The notes under the pieces are model-generated. The model did not search any database and had not been told where the DNA came from. It saw nothing but the letters and a program-made list of their open reading frames with translations. A stretch of DNA of 64,000 nucleotides, taken from the NCBI GenBank assembly GCA_017302105.1, contig JAFLCS010000007.1, positions 1 to 64,000 on the forward strand, in the 5' to 3' direction. The stretch is from Caulobacterales bacterium. Its GTDB lineage: Bacteria; Pseudomonadota; Alphaproteobacteria; Caulobacterales; Caulobacteraceae. The position numbers and the translations under genes were made by a program. Of the stretch, positions 56,384-64,000 are shown one piece after another (the stretch's first letter is position 1; every line of letters begins with the position of its first letter).

Positions 56384-56824
56384 ATGTCTGACCCCAAGCG
56401 CACACCAAAGGCAATGACGCCGGTCCCCGCGGTCGGAGTTGTCTGCTTTCGCGGCGACGAAGTGTTGCTGATCCGGCGCGGTCGCCCCCCGCGAGAGGGA
56501 CAGTGGAGCCTGCCGGGGGGCCGGATCGAAGCCGGCGAACGGGCTGTCGAGGCCGCCTTGCGTGAACTGCTGGAGGAAACCGGCATCCAGGCCAAAATCC
56601 TGGGCCTGATCGACGTGGTTGACGGAGTCTTCCCGGAAGCGGGGCTTCACTATGTGCTGATCGACTATGCCGCGCGCTGGACCGGTGGCGAACCCCGCGC
56701 CGGCGATGATGCGGACGACGCGGTTTTTCTCCCGTTGGGTGAGGCGATGGCCCGCGTGGACTGGGAAGAGACGCGCCGGGTCCTGCGCGAGGCCGTGGAT
56801 CGATTCGCCTCGGACGCGCCTTGA
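56384..56824 (+). CDS. NUDIX hydrolase
   Basis: Hydrolyses a nucleoside diphosphate linked to another group. The Nudix box G46-x5-E52-x7-R60-E61-L-L-E64-E65-T-G67-I68 is perfect. 146 residues. The start lies only five bases from the divergently transcribed dehydrogenase start, so the two leaders overlap. Substrate unknown. Confidence 0.92.
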   Translation: MSDPKRTPKAMTPVPAVGVVCFRGDEVLLIRRGRPPREGQWSLPGGRIEAGERAVEAALRELLEETGIQAKILGLIDVVDGVFPEAGLHYVLIDYAARWTGGEPRAGDDADDAVFLPLGEAMARVDWEETRRVLREAVDRFASDAP

Positions 56825-56890
56825 GTCGACAGACTGTTCCCGGAGGATCAGGCTGCCTCTCTGGACATGGCCGAACCGGGGGGTACCGCC

Positions 56891-57238
56891 GTGAGAAAAC
56901 GCTTCATCGTTTTAGGTCTGGCGGCGGCCGTGTCCGCCTTTTTTGGTGCCGCCGTCATGGCCCGACCGGTCGGCGAGGTCCGCTTCAGTATCCAGAATGG
57001 CGGTAGCAGCGACCTCAGTGCATTCAGCCTGTCACGTCCAACCTCGGAAGCCTGGGGTATGGATCGACTGGGCGGCGCGGCCATAGCGCCTGGTGGTTCG
57101 ACCGTCATCGTCCTGCAACCCAGCCTCGGTGGGTGCCTCTATGACATGAAGGCGAGCTTCACGAGCGGTGGAGACGCACGGCTTTTCGCAGTCGATGTGT
57201 GCCGGTTGAACGGGGCCGAGATCATTCTTACCGATTAG
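56891..57238 (+). CDS. Small secreted protein, unknown function
   Basis: GTG 56891 gives a Sec signal (RKRFIVLGLAAAVSAFFGAAVMA) followed by about 90 mature residues with two Cys (GGCLYDMKASF and VDVCRLN), which probably pair; ATG 56867 would add eight residues. The beta-rich FSIQNGGSSDLSAFSLS start resembles small tectonin or protease-inhibitor-like proteins only vaguely; no family assigned. Confidence 0.65.
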   Translation: MRKRFIVLGLAAAVSAFFGAAVMARPVGEVRFSIQNGGSSDLSAFSLSRPTSEAWGMDRLGGAAIAPGGSTVIVLQPSLGGCLYDMKASFTSGGDARLFAVDVCRLNGAEIILTD

Positions 57239-57315
57239 TGAGCCATCTTCGGTTGCAATCGGCTGCTTTCGCGTCAGGTTGAATGCCCTTCTTCCGTGAA
57301 AGTTGAGCCTCGTCC

Positions 57316-60207
57316 ATGCGCCTGACTACCGCCCTCGCTTCTGCGTCCGTCCTGGTTCTCACGGCCTGCGCAGGGGTTCCTGCCAGCCAGCCGCCAGCTC
57401 CAGTCGAGGTTGAAGCTTCCGTCCCGGCCGCCCCGGTCGGGACGCCGGCCACCCTGCGGCCATCGCGCACCGCCTGGGCCCAGGACAGCAGTGACATTGC
57501 GCCGGATCCCGCCGTCCGGTTCGGGACCCTTCCCAACGGAATGCGCTATGCCCTCATGCACAACCAGACGCCGCCAGGTCAGGGCTCGTTGCGGCTGCGC
57601 GTCGATGCCGGCTCACTGATGGAACAGGACGACCAGCGAGGCCTGGCCCATTTCATCGAACATATGGCCTTCAACGGCACGACGAACGTACCGGAAGGCG
57701 AGCTTCTGCCGATCCTGGAGCGCCTCGGCCTCGCCTTCGGCCCGGACACCAACGCCTTCACCAGTTTCGACCAGACGGTCTATCAGCTGGACCTGCCGAA
57801 CACCGACGCAGAGACCGTCGACACGGCCCTGATGATCATGCGCGACATGGTGTCGGGTGCGACGCTCGACGCCGGGGCCATCGACCGCGAGCGTGGCATT
57901 GTCCTGTCCGAGGAGCGCACGCGCGCCAGTCCGGGGATGCGCAGCGCCCAGGCCAATTTCGACTTTCTGATGCGTGGCCAGCGGGTTCCGGGCCGTTTCC
58001 CCATCGGCGAACCAGAGATTCTCTCCAGCGCCCCACGCGAGCGTTTTGCCGCGTTCTACAATGCCTATTATCGACCCGAACGCACGACCTTGGTGGCGGT
58101 CGGTGATTTTGACGTCGACACCATGGAAGGCCGCATCCGCAGTGCCTTTGCCGATTGGAGCAACCCCCATCCTGACGGCCCCGAACCCGATCTTGGCGCG
58201 GTCGCGGCGCGTCAGCCCGAGGCCTTCATCTTCAGTGAACCCGGGGCAGCCAACATGGTCGAGATGGCCTGGGTCGCGCCGCCGGACCAGACCGCCGACA
58301 GCGCTGCGCTGCGCCGGCGCGAGTTGATCCAGAGCCTGGGCTTTGCAGTTTTCAATCGGCGTCTTCAGCGCCTGACACGCGGGGACAATCCGCCGTTTCT
58401 ATCGGCCTCCGGCTCGCGTTCGACGCTGTTCGACAGCCAGGACCAGGTGTCCTTCACAGCCGGCTATCGACCCGGCGGCTGGGCTGAGGCCCTGGCTGCC
58501 CTGGACCAGGAACGGCGTCGAATCCTGGAACACGGCATCTCGGCGGAGGAGCTCGCTCGCGAAGTGGCGGAATATCGGACCAGCTATGAGAGCTATGTCG
58601 CCGGAGCTTCAACCCGCACGACGCCGGCCCTGGCCGACGGCATTACCGACTCGGCCCACGATCAGACGGTCTATTCCGCGCCCTCGATGAGCCTCGCGCG
58701 CTTCAACGCCACCGTCGAGGGCCTGACGCCCGAGACGGTCATGACCGAGCTGCGGGCGGCCATGCAGGGGGACGGACCGCTCCTCTTCGTCTCATCGCCA
58801 ACGCCCATCGAAGGCGGCACCGAAGCCGTCATGGCGGCCCTGGCGCGATCTCAGGCGGTGCCTGTCGCGGGGTCCGAGCAGGCTCAGGGTCAGGCCTGGC
58901 CCTATACCCACTTTGGCCCGGCCTCAGCGGTCGTGGAGCAAACCGAGATCACAGACCTCGGCGTCACCTCCGTCCGGTTCGAGAATGGCGTCCGCCTCAT
59001 CATCAAGCCGACCGACTTCCGCGACGACGAGGTTCTGGTCGCGGTCAATCTGGCGGGGGGGCGGCTGGCCATGCCGAATGACCGGGTGCCGCCGACCTGG
59101 GCCGCAGGATCGGCCCTGATCGAGGGTGGACTGGGCCAGATCAGCCGGCAGGACATGGAGGCCGTTCTGGCCTCGAATGTGGTGACGACCCGCTTTGGCC
59201 TGGGCGACGGAGACTGGACGCTGAGCGGCTCGACCCGCCCCGAGGATCTGGACATCCAGCTTCAGGCCCTGGCCGCCTACTTGGCCGATCCGGCCTTCCG
59301 GCCCCAAGCGTTCGAGCGGGTTCGTACGGCCTATCAGGCGGCCCTGCCACAGGCGAACGCGACACCGGGCGGCGTCTTCGGCCTGCAGGCGTCACGCCTG
59401 ATGCACGAGGGCGATGCCCGCTGGGCCGTGCCCAGTCTGGATGAGGTCGCCGCAGCCCAGCTGGACGATCTTCAGGCCCTCCTCGTGCCGGTTCTGGGGT
59501 CGGCCCCGATCGAGGTCGTCGTCGTCGGCGACATCGACCCTGACACGGTCATTCGCTCGGTGGCTTCCACTTTCGGCAGCCTGCCTGCACGCGGCGAAGC
59601 TCCGGCCTCCGTTAGTTCCGTTCGCTTTCCGTTGGGGGCACCCCCCGTCACCCTGACGCACCAGGGGCGCGCGGACCAGGCGCTCGGCTTCCTGGCCTGG
59701 GCAACGACGGACGCGCGGTCTGACGTCTATCAGTCGCGGGTTCTCAGTGTGCTGGCAGCGGTTCTCAGGCTGCGTCTGACCGAAGAACTCCGTGAAGGGC
59801 AGGCCGTGACCTATTCGCCCTCGGCCGGCTCCAGCCCGAGCTGGGACATTCCCGGCTACGGCTATTTGTCGGCGGCGATCGAAGCCCCGCCTGAGCGGCT
59901 CGACGGCTTCTTTGCGGATGTCGACCGGATCGCTGGCCAGTTGAGAGATACACCCGTCACCGCCGATGAGCTGGATCGCGCGCGTCGCCCCATCGTCGAG
60001 TCGGTCCACCGCGGGCGCAACGGCAATGGCTACTGGATAGGCAACCTGTCGGGCCTGCAGACCGAGCCGAGCCGGGCCCCGGCAATTCGGACCCTCGTCT
60101 CGGATCTGGAACGGGTCACGCCCGAAGACCTTCAGGCGGCGGCGCGTCTGTATCTGACGCCCGACCGGTCGTGGCGCGCGCGCGTGGTGCCCGAGGCCAC
60201 CCCGTAG
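57316..60207 (+). CDS. M16-family zinc metallopeptidase lipoprotein
   Basis: 963 residues. Lipoprotein signal MRLTTALASASVLVLTAC with lipobox LTAC, then two M16 pairs. The inverted zinc motif is His112-Phe-Ile-Glu115-His116 (AHFIEHMAFNG) with third ligand Glu192 in DRERGIVLSEE. The second half lacks an HxxEH and is the inactive partner, as is usual. Degrades peptides in the periplasm or at the outer membrane inner face. Start ATG 57316 defines the lipobox. Confidence 0.93.
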   Translation: MRLTTALASASVLVLTACAGVPASQPPAPVEVEASVPAAPVGTPATLRPSRTAWAQDSSDIAPDPAVRFGTLPNGMRYALMHNQTPPGQGSLRLRVDAGSLMEQDDQRGLAHFIEHMAFNGTTNVPEGELLPILERLGLAFGPDTNAFTSFDQTVYQLDLPNTDAETVDTALMIMRDMVSGATLDAGAIDRERGIVLSEERTRASPGMRSAQANFDFLMRGQRVPGRFPIGEPEILSSAPRERFAAFYNAYYRPERTTLVAVGDFDVDTMEGRIRSAFADWSNPHPDGPEPDLGAVAARQPEAFIFSEPGAANMVEMAWVAPPDQTADSAALRRRELIQSLGFAVFNRRLQRLTRGDNPPFLSASGSRSTLFDSQDQVSFTAGYRPGGWAEALAALDQERRRILEHGISAEELAREVAEYRTSYESYVAGASTRTTPALADGITDSAHDQTVYSAPSMSLARFNATVEGLTPETVMTELRAAMQGDGPLLFVSSPTPIEGGTEAVMAALARSQAVPVAGSEQAQGQAWPYTHFGPASAVVEQTEITDLGVTSVRFENGVRLIIKPTDFRDDEVLVAVNLAGGRLAMPNDRVPPTWAAGSALIEGGLGQISRQDMEAVLASNVVTTRFGLGDGDWTLSGSTRPEDLDIQLQALAAYLADPAFRPQAFERVRTAYQAALPQANATPGGVFGLQASRLMHEGDARWAVPSLDEVAAAQLDDLQALLVPVLGSAPIEVVVVGDIDPDTVIRSVASTFGSLPARGEAPASVSSVRFPLGAPPVTLTHQGRADQALGFLAWATTDARSDVYQSRVLSVLAAVLRLRLTEELREGQAVTYSPSAGSSPSWDIPGYGYLSAAIEAPPERLDGFFADVDRIAGQLRDTPVTADELDRARRPIVESVHRGRNGNGYWIGNLSGLQTEPSRAPAIRTLVSDLERVTPEDLQAAARLYLTPDRSWRARVVPEATP

Positions 60208-60213
60208 TCGGCT

Positions 60214-60249
60214 CAAGAAAAAGACCCCTGAGCCGAAGGCTCAGGGGTC
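60214..60249 (-). terminator. Intrinsic terminator after the Pro/Cys-rich gene
   Basis: GACCCCTGAGCC / GGCTCAGGGGTC, a perfect 12-bp stem with loop GAA (60223-60249). The A-run to its left (AAGAAAAA) gives the U-run on the minus strand. The plus strand has no U-run, so the M16 gene may end here only weakly. Confidence 0.75.
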
Positions 60250-60337
60250 AAGGCGCTCAGGTTGTCGACACCGTGCCGACGCCCCAATCTCTCAAATCAT
60301 GCCTGACGCTCGCCTGAACACGATACGCAGGCCCGCG

Positions 60338-61279
60338 TCAGTGGACGCGCCCACCGACACCGCCGTCGAACACGACGCTCATGCCGGAGTATGTCTCCAC
60401 GACGGTTTCCTCGCGGTACTCTTCGTACAACTCTTCGCGGATCATGGTCAGGACGAACTCACCGGCTCCAAAACGGCGCAGCAGGCTGCGCTCGAAACAG
60501 TCGCGCTCCTGAGTCTGCACCCGGCATTCCACCATGCCGCCAGCGCTATGATACAGGGCCTCGCCGGCACGGCAGCTGATGGTCTGGCCTCCGTCGAAGT
60601 CAAAGGCCCCGCCCTCGTAGTCGGCATAGGTCACCAAGAGCGATGAGCCGGCGATGCAGCGATACAGTTCGCCCTCATAGTCATCACGAATGTCCCTGTC
60701 CGGCCGGATCCGGGACGCGGGATGCGGGACGCTACGGGCGTCCATGCACACCGCCCGAATAACGACCCGACGCTCCATCCGGCGGCGCTCCTGATAGGGC
60801 ACGCGCACGACGCGCGCCGGCCCCTGGACCACCAGATTGTTCATCATGGTCGGGGCTGCATAGGCCACCGAGTTGCCGCCATAGCCCCGGCCATAGCCGA
60901 TGGAGGAGCGTTCACCGCGCGACACTGAAAAGCTGTCGACCCGGCCCTGGGCGCGCGCATAGGCCGAGGCCGAAGCATCGTTGGAAATGTTGACATTGAT
61001 ATTGATGTCCGGGCCGTCGGGACCATCGCAGTCGTCTCCACCGTCATCGCAAGGCGGCGGCGGGCAATCATCCTCACAGGGCGGGGGCGGGCACCCATCA
61101 TCGCACGGCGGCGGCGGTGGCGGCGGCGGCGGCGGCGGCGGCGGGCACGGATCCGGGCATGGCGGCGGCGGGCAGGTGCCGGGGCAGGACGACTGCGCGG
61201 CAGCACTGTCGGCGACCGACATGACCGTCATCGCCGCCAGGACCGGCAGGCCCCATTTGATCAAAAGGCGCACCATCAT
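60338..61279 (-). CDS. Secreted Pro/Cys-rich protein, unknown function
   Basis: Sec signal to about residue 28 (SAAAQS). Residues 31-85 are a low-complexity Pro/Cys/Asp stretch with ten Cys, mostly in PPPPC units. A Asn/Ser-rich link (INVNISNDASASAYARAQ) leads to a C-terminal domain of about 190 residues with five more Cys and an acidic end (IREELYEEYREETVVETYSG). No family recognised; a surface or cell-wall-associated role is possible. Codons in the Pro tract are CCG/CCC, so replication slippage could vary its length. Confidence 0.75.
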   Translation of the reverse strand: MMVRLLIKWGLPVLAAMTVMSVADSAAAQSSCPGTCPPPPCPDPCPPPPPPPPPPPPPCDDGCPPPPCEDDCPPPPCDDGGDDCDGPDGPDININVNISNDASASAYARAQGRVDSFSVSRGERSSIGYGRGYGGNSVAYAAPTMMNNLVVQGPARVVRVPYQERRRMERRVVIRAVCMDARSVPHPASRIRPDRDIRDDYEGELYRCIAGSSLLVTYADYEGGAFDFDGGQTISCRAGEALYHSAGGMVECRVQTQERDCFERSLLRRFGAGEFVLTMIREELYEEYREETVVETYSGMSVVFDGGVGGRVH

Positions 61280-61408
61280 CGCCGTCTCCGCAAGTCTGGA
61301 CTGCGCGCCGGGCGCGGTCCCTCAACGAATCATTTGACGGACAAAGCGTTTCCTTTCCGTTAGCCAGTCGGCCCGGTCCTTGCGGCAACGCCCGTCGAGG
61401 AGCCTGCC

Positions 61409-61948
61409 GTGTTTCATCCTGGGACGACGCGACTGATCGCCTGCTGGAACGCCCTGGATGCCGGGCGAACGCCGCCGCGCACGCGCTTCGACCCGCTGGA
61501 GACGGCTGATCTGCTGCCGCAGATGTTCCTCCTCGCACGCGAAGACGATCGACTGGCCTTTCGCATCGCCGGCGAAGCGTTACGTGATCTGTACGGTCGG
61601 TTGCTGAAAGGCTCGGACATCTTCGACCTGTTCTCCTCGCCAGCCCGCCCCCTGGCGCGGCGCGCCGCCTTGCAGGCGGTCCGCGACGGGCAGCCCATGG
61701 TCCTCCTCGCCACAGGTCGCAGCGAAACGGGTGCGCAAATCCCCCTGGAAATCCTCTTGGCACCCATGCTGGGAGCAGGCGGCACACCGGACCGCCTCAT
61801 CGGCCTGGTCCAGCCGACGGCAACTCTCACCTTGCTCGAAGGACGCCCTGTTCAGGAGACGAGCATCCGCATGGCCGCCCCCGCCGGCAGCAAGCCCGCC
61901 AGGCCCCCGCTTCGCCTCGCCGCCCTCGACGGCCAGCGCCTAGCCTAG
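61409..61948 (+). CDS. Single PAS-domain protein (PAS_5 type)
   Basis: 179 residues starting GTG 61409 with GAGGAG upstream. The pattern [32 protein letters not shown], then [26 protein letters not shown], is the PAS_5 (DUF1491-like) family found alone in alphaproteobacteria; Caulobacter MopJ is a related single-PAS polarity regulator. No output domain is present, so it should act by protein-protein contact. Ligand unknown. Overlaps the convergent gene by four bases. Confidence 0.82.
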   Translation: MFHPGTTRLIACWNALDAGRTPPRTRFDPLETADLLPQMFLLAREDDRLAFRIAGEALRDLYGRLLKGSDIFDLFSSPARPLARRAALQAVRDGQPMVLLATGRSETGAQIPLEILLAPMLGAGGTPDRLIGLVQPTATLTLLEGRPVQETSIRMAAPAGSKPARPPLRLAALDGQRLA

Positions 61949-62472
61949 ATGGGCCGAAGGTCGCGCGCGTACCGCTTCCAGTTCGCCACATAGTGATCGG
62001 CCGACGCCTTCAGGAAGGCCGCCTCAACCTCCCCCAGCTGGCGGATGACACGCCCCGGGGCCCCGACGACCAGGCTGTTGTCAGGAATGACCTTGCCTTC
62101 GGCGATCAGCGCGTGAGCCCCAATGATGCAGTTCCGACCGATCACCGCCCGGTTCAGCACCGTCGCCCCGATGCCGATCAATGACCCGTCGCCGACCGTA
62201 CAACCATGCAACATGGCCTTGTGGCCGACCGTCACATCGGCACCGATCGTCAGGGGGACGCCCTCATCGGTGTGCAGGACCGAGTTGTCCTGGATGTTGG
62301 ATCGCTCACCGATGGTAATCGGATCATTGTCGCCGCGGACGACGACGCCGAACCAGACACTTGCATCCCTCTGCAGAATCACGTCGCCTATGAGGGTTGC
62401 GTTCGGTGCAATCCAGTATTCCCCCTGTGGCGGAAGCTGAGGTTTTTTGTCACCGAGTTGATATATTCCCAT
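61945..62472 (-). CDS. Gamma-carbonic-anhydrase family protein
   Basis: Left-handed beta-helix of hexapeptide repeats. Zinc ligands His67, His84 and His89 are present ([16 protein letters not shown]). ATG 62472 ([11 protein letters not shown]) is chosen. 175 residues. May be a true carbonic anhydrase or a CaiE/PaaY-like homologue; the ligand triad supports metal binding. Confidence 0.88.
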   Translation of the reverse strand: MGIYQLGDKKPQLPPQGEYWIAPNATLIGDVILQRDASVWFGVVVRGDNDPITIGERSNIQDNSVLHTDEGVPLTIGADVTVGHKAMLHGCTVGDGSLIGIGATVLNRAVIGRNCIIGAHALIAEGKVIPDNSLVVGAPGRVIRQLGEVEAAFLKASADHYVANWKRYARDLRPI

Positions 62473-62481
62473 CACTTCCAC

Positions 62482-62722
62482 GCTTTATTTGCCGTTTCAT
62501 CAAATGAAATGGCTTTAACCGCTCGTAAACCACGATAGCATCAAAGTCATTCCACGATTCGAGAGCGCCTGCTTTCGGGTTTGTAACCGGGGCCTCCCGC
62601 TCCGGTCAGGCGAGGAGAACGGCGTGTCGCCTTCAGTTCGCCGGCGGGTCTGGCCGCCGACTGATCCTGGCGCAGGGGCCCCCGGCCCTCACCCGTTCGA
62701 GTCACTTCCTTTCATCCTGTCG
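62482..62722 (+). other. Leader or possible small-RNA region before phoH
   Basis: No protein gene is supportable. GC-rich stretches such as CCGGGGCCTCCCGCTCCGG suggest RNA structure. A terminator-like hairpin closes the region just before phoH, so a short plus-strand RNA could end there. Confidence 0.35.
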
Positions 62723-62754
62723 AGGGCGAGCCGAGTGCGGCGTCGCCCTTTTTT
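62723..62754 (+). terminator. Terminator-like hairpin immediately upstream of phoH
   Basis: AGGGCGA (62723-62729) pairs with TCGCCCT (62743-62749), followed by a run of T to 62754. It lies 18 bases before the phoH ATG, where an intrinsic terminator is unexpected unless it ends an upstream RNA or acts as an attenuator. Confidence 0.6.
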
Positions 62755-62771
62755 CTTGTCTGGAGCCAGCG

Positions 62772-63518
62772 ATGTCCAAGCGTGCGGTCAAGCGTCAGTC
62801 CCGTGAATCCTATGAGGACGTCAAGGTCCGCCGGATGCCGAACGACCGAGGCGGCTGGTCACCACTGGGGGCCAACGACGAGGCCCGTGACCAGGCCTAT
62901 CTCAAGACCATCAAGCCCAAGTCCGACGGCCAGGTCCAACTGCTGAACGCCATCGACAGCCGTAGTCTGGTCATGGCGCTTGGACCGGCCGGCACCGGCA
63001 AGACCTATCTGGCCGTGGCCAAGGCGGTCGAGGCCCTGGAAGCCGGCAAGGTCGGGCGCATCGTCCTCTCCCGCCCGGCGGTCGAGGCCGGCGAGTCCAT
63101 CGGTTTCCTGCCAGGTGCCATGGAGGACAAGCTGGCCCCCTATCTGCGTCCTCTCTACGATGCCCTGTCGGATCGGCTGTCGATGAAGCGGGTCGGGCAT
63201 CTGATGGCCGAGGGCCTGATCGAGATCGCGCCGGTGGGCTATATGCGCGGGCGCACCCTGAACAACGCCTTCGTGGTGGTCGATGAGGCCCAGAACTGCA
63301 CCTACACCCAATTGAAGATGCTGCTGACCCGCCTGGGCTGGCACTCGACGATGGTGGTGACCGGCGATCCGCACCAGTCCGATCTGCTGCCGGGTGTCTC
63401 GGGGCTTCTAGACATCGCCGAGCGGCTTGAAGCCGTGCCTGAAATCTCCGTCGTCCGCCTGGCCGAACAGGACATCGTGCGCCATCCCCTGGTGGCAAGC
63501 ATGATCGGGGTGCTCTAG
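62772..63518 (+). CDS. phoH: PhoH family ATPase
   Basis: P-loop ATPase of the PhoH family, linked to RNA metabolism. Walker A GPAGTGKTY at 71-79, Walker B VVVDEAQN with Asp171-Glu172, and the family blocks RPAVEAGESIGFLPG and TGDPHQSDL. 248 residues, no KH or PIN domain, so it is the short type; the usual ybeY partner is not adjacent. GGAG precedes ATG 62772. Confidence 0.92.
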   Translation: MSKRAVKRQSRESYEDVKVRRMPNDRGGWSPLGANDEARDQAYLKTIKPKSDGQVQLLNAIDSRSLVMALGPAGTGKTYLAVAKAVEALEAGKVGRIVLSRPAVEAGESIGFLPGAMEDKLAPYLRPLYDALSDRLSMKRVGHLMAEGLIEIAPVGYMRGRTLNNAFVVVDEAQNCTYTQLKMLLTRLGWHSTMVVTGDPHQSDLLPGVSGLLDIAERLEAVPEISVVRLAEQDIVRHPLVASMIGVL

Positions 63519-64000
63519 CCGACCCGGTCCACCCATGCCGGCAATTTGCTGATCGACTCCAGCGCCGCAAACCTCGGCTCGCTCTCGGGCGCGTCGGCCA
63601 GTTCGTGGGCCCAGGTGATGACGTAGGGAATGTGGGCGGCCCAGGCGCCGGCCTGGATGGCGGGCAGGACGTCAGACTTCATGGAGTTGCCGGCCATGAC
63701 GGCCTCCGCCGGTCCGGTGCCATGGCGGTTGAAGACCGTCCGATAGGTGTCCGCCGTCTTCTCCGAGACGATCTCCACCCCGGCGAACAAATCGCCCAGA
63801 CCCGACGCCGCCAGCTTGCGCTCCTGATCCAGCAGATCGCCCTTGGTGATCAGGACCAGCCGGTACCGTTCCGATAGCTCGGCCAGGGCCTCGTCCACGC
63901 CCGGCAGCGGCTCCACCGGATGGCCCAGCATCTCACGCCCGGCCGCCAGGATCTCACTGATGACGCGGGGGGGCGGACTTCCCCCGGTCAGTTCCATAGC
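63515..64000 (-). CDS. HAD-family hydrolase (partial at the right edge)
   Basis: The frame is open beyond base 64000, so the N-terminus with the DxD nucleophile is outside the window; ATG 63997 is internal. Visible HAD motif II is LVLITKG, motif III Lys is in IVSEKTADTYRTVF and motif IV acid is in VMAGNSMKSDVLPAIQAGA. Probably a phosphatase of the subclass I group. Convergent with phoH, overlapping its stop by four bases. Confidence 0.88.
   Translation of the reverse strand, partial: AMELTGGSPPPRVISEILAAGREMLGHPVEPLPGVDEALAELSERYRLVLITKGDLLDQERKLAASGLGDLFAGVEIVSEKTADTYRTVFNRHGTGPAEAVMAGNSMKSDVLPAIQAGAWAAHIPYVITWAHELADAPESEPRFAALESISKLPAWVDRVG

Noticed and set aside
62624-62806. 60-aa plus-strand frame before phoH
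   Set aside because: It runs through the terminator-like hairpin and overlaps the phoH start out of frame; composition is shadow-like.

Overview
The window is high-GC DNA with short gaps, many ATGA/TGATG gene overlaps and several GTG/TTG starts. Gene content points to an alphaproteobacterium of the Caulobacterales, most like Brevundimonas or Caulobacter: a MipZ division-site ATPase, the DUF721/DsbA/SMC block, a phasin, ClpS-ClpA, and the S10-spc-alpha ribosomal cluster with adk and secY. This placement rests on recognised protein families, not on a database search.

Layout. 1-4.7 kb: a membrane protein cut by the left edge, a DegP/HtrA-type lipoprotein protease, a 170-bp inverted-repeat element, rarA, a small membrane protein and a frameshifted VOC-family gene. 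4.8-10.2 kb (minus): smc, two tandem DsbA-type thioredoxin-fold proteins and a DUF721/DciA-like protein. 10.2-15.7 kb (mostly plus): a biotin-dependent acyl-CoA carboxylase alpha subunit, small secreted proteins, an ABM monooxygenase, DUF1489, a SPOR lipoprotein, mipZ and a membrane J-domain protein; then a SPOR-tailed D-Ala-D-Ala carboxypeptidase on minus. 17.2-17.8 kb: a phasin with promoter, palindromic operator candidate and terminator. 17.8-21.1 kb: a region of visibly lower GC carrying three overlapping plus-strand genes (an unrecognised 389-aa acidic protein, a secreted ClpP/SppA-like protein and a Fic protein); this is the best candidate for an undescribed system. 21.2-30.0 kb: clpS-clpA, a four-TM protein, a Tat-signal protein flanked by two copies of a ~54-bp hairpin repeat, an RluA-type pseudouridine synthase, a lipoprotein, an NPP-type phosphodiesterase and an ABC exporter pair.

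30.0-45.6 kb (minus): the ribosomal cluster in the order rpsJ-rplC-rplD-rplW-rplB-rpsS-rplV-rpsC-rplP-rpmC-rpsQ-rplN-rplX-rplE-rpsN-rpsH-rplF-rplR-rpsE-rpmD-rplO-secY-adk-(TonB-like gene)-rpsM-rpsK-rpoA-rplQ, with a good sigma70-type promoter upstream of rpsJ and a terminator after rplQ. 45.6-56.4 kb: a lipoprotein, a GIN-domain beta-repeat protein, a JmjC/cupin protein next to two tandem FemAB/CelD-like acetyltransferases, a secreted adenosine-deaminase-like enzyme, a DUF1036 protein, a ferredoxin-reductase-like flavoprotein convergent with a double-CDGSH iron-sulfur protein, and a D-2-hydroxyacid dehydrogenase. 56.4-64 kb: a NUDIX hydrolase, an M16 zinc peptidase lipoprotein, a secreted Pro/Cys-rich protein, a PAS protein, a gamma-carbonic anhydrase homologue, phoH and a HAD hydrolase cut by the right edge.

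Functionally the window is mostly core: chromosome organisation and division (SMC, MipZ, RarA, DciA-like), envelope maintenance (DegP-like, DacC-like, M16, DsbA pair, SPOR proteins), translation and protein export (ribosomal cluster, SecY) and protein turnover (ClpSA). Accessory DNA is concentrated at 17.8-21.1 kb, with a possible small insertion at 24.4-25.65 kb. No tRNA, rRNA, CRISPR array, insertion sequence or integrase was seen.
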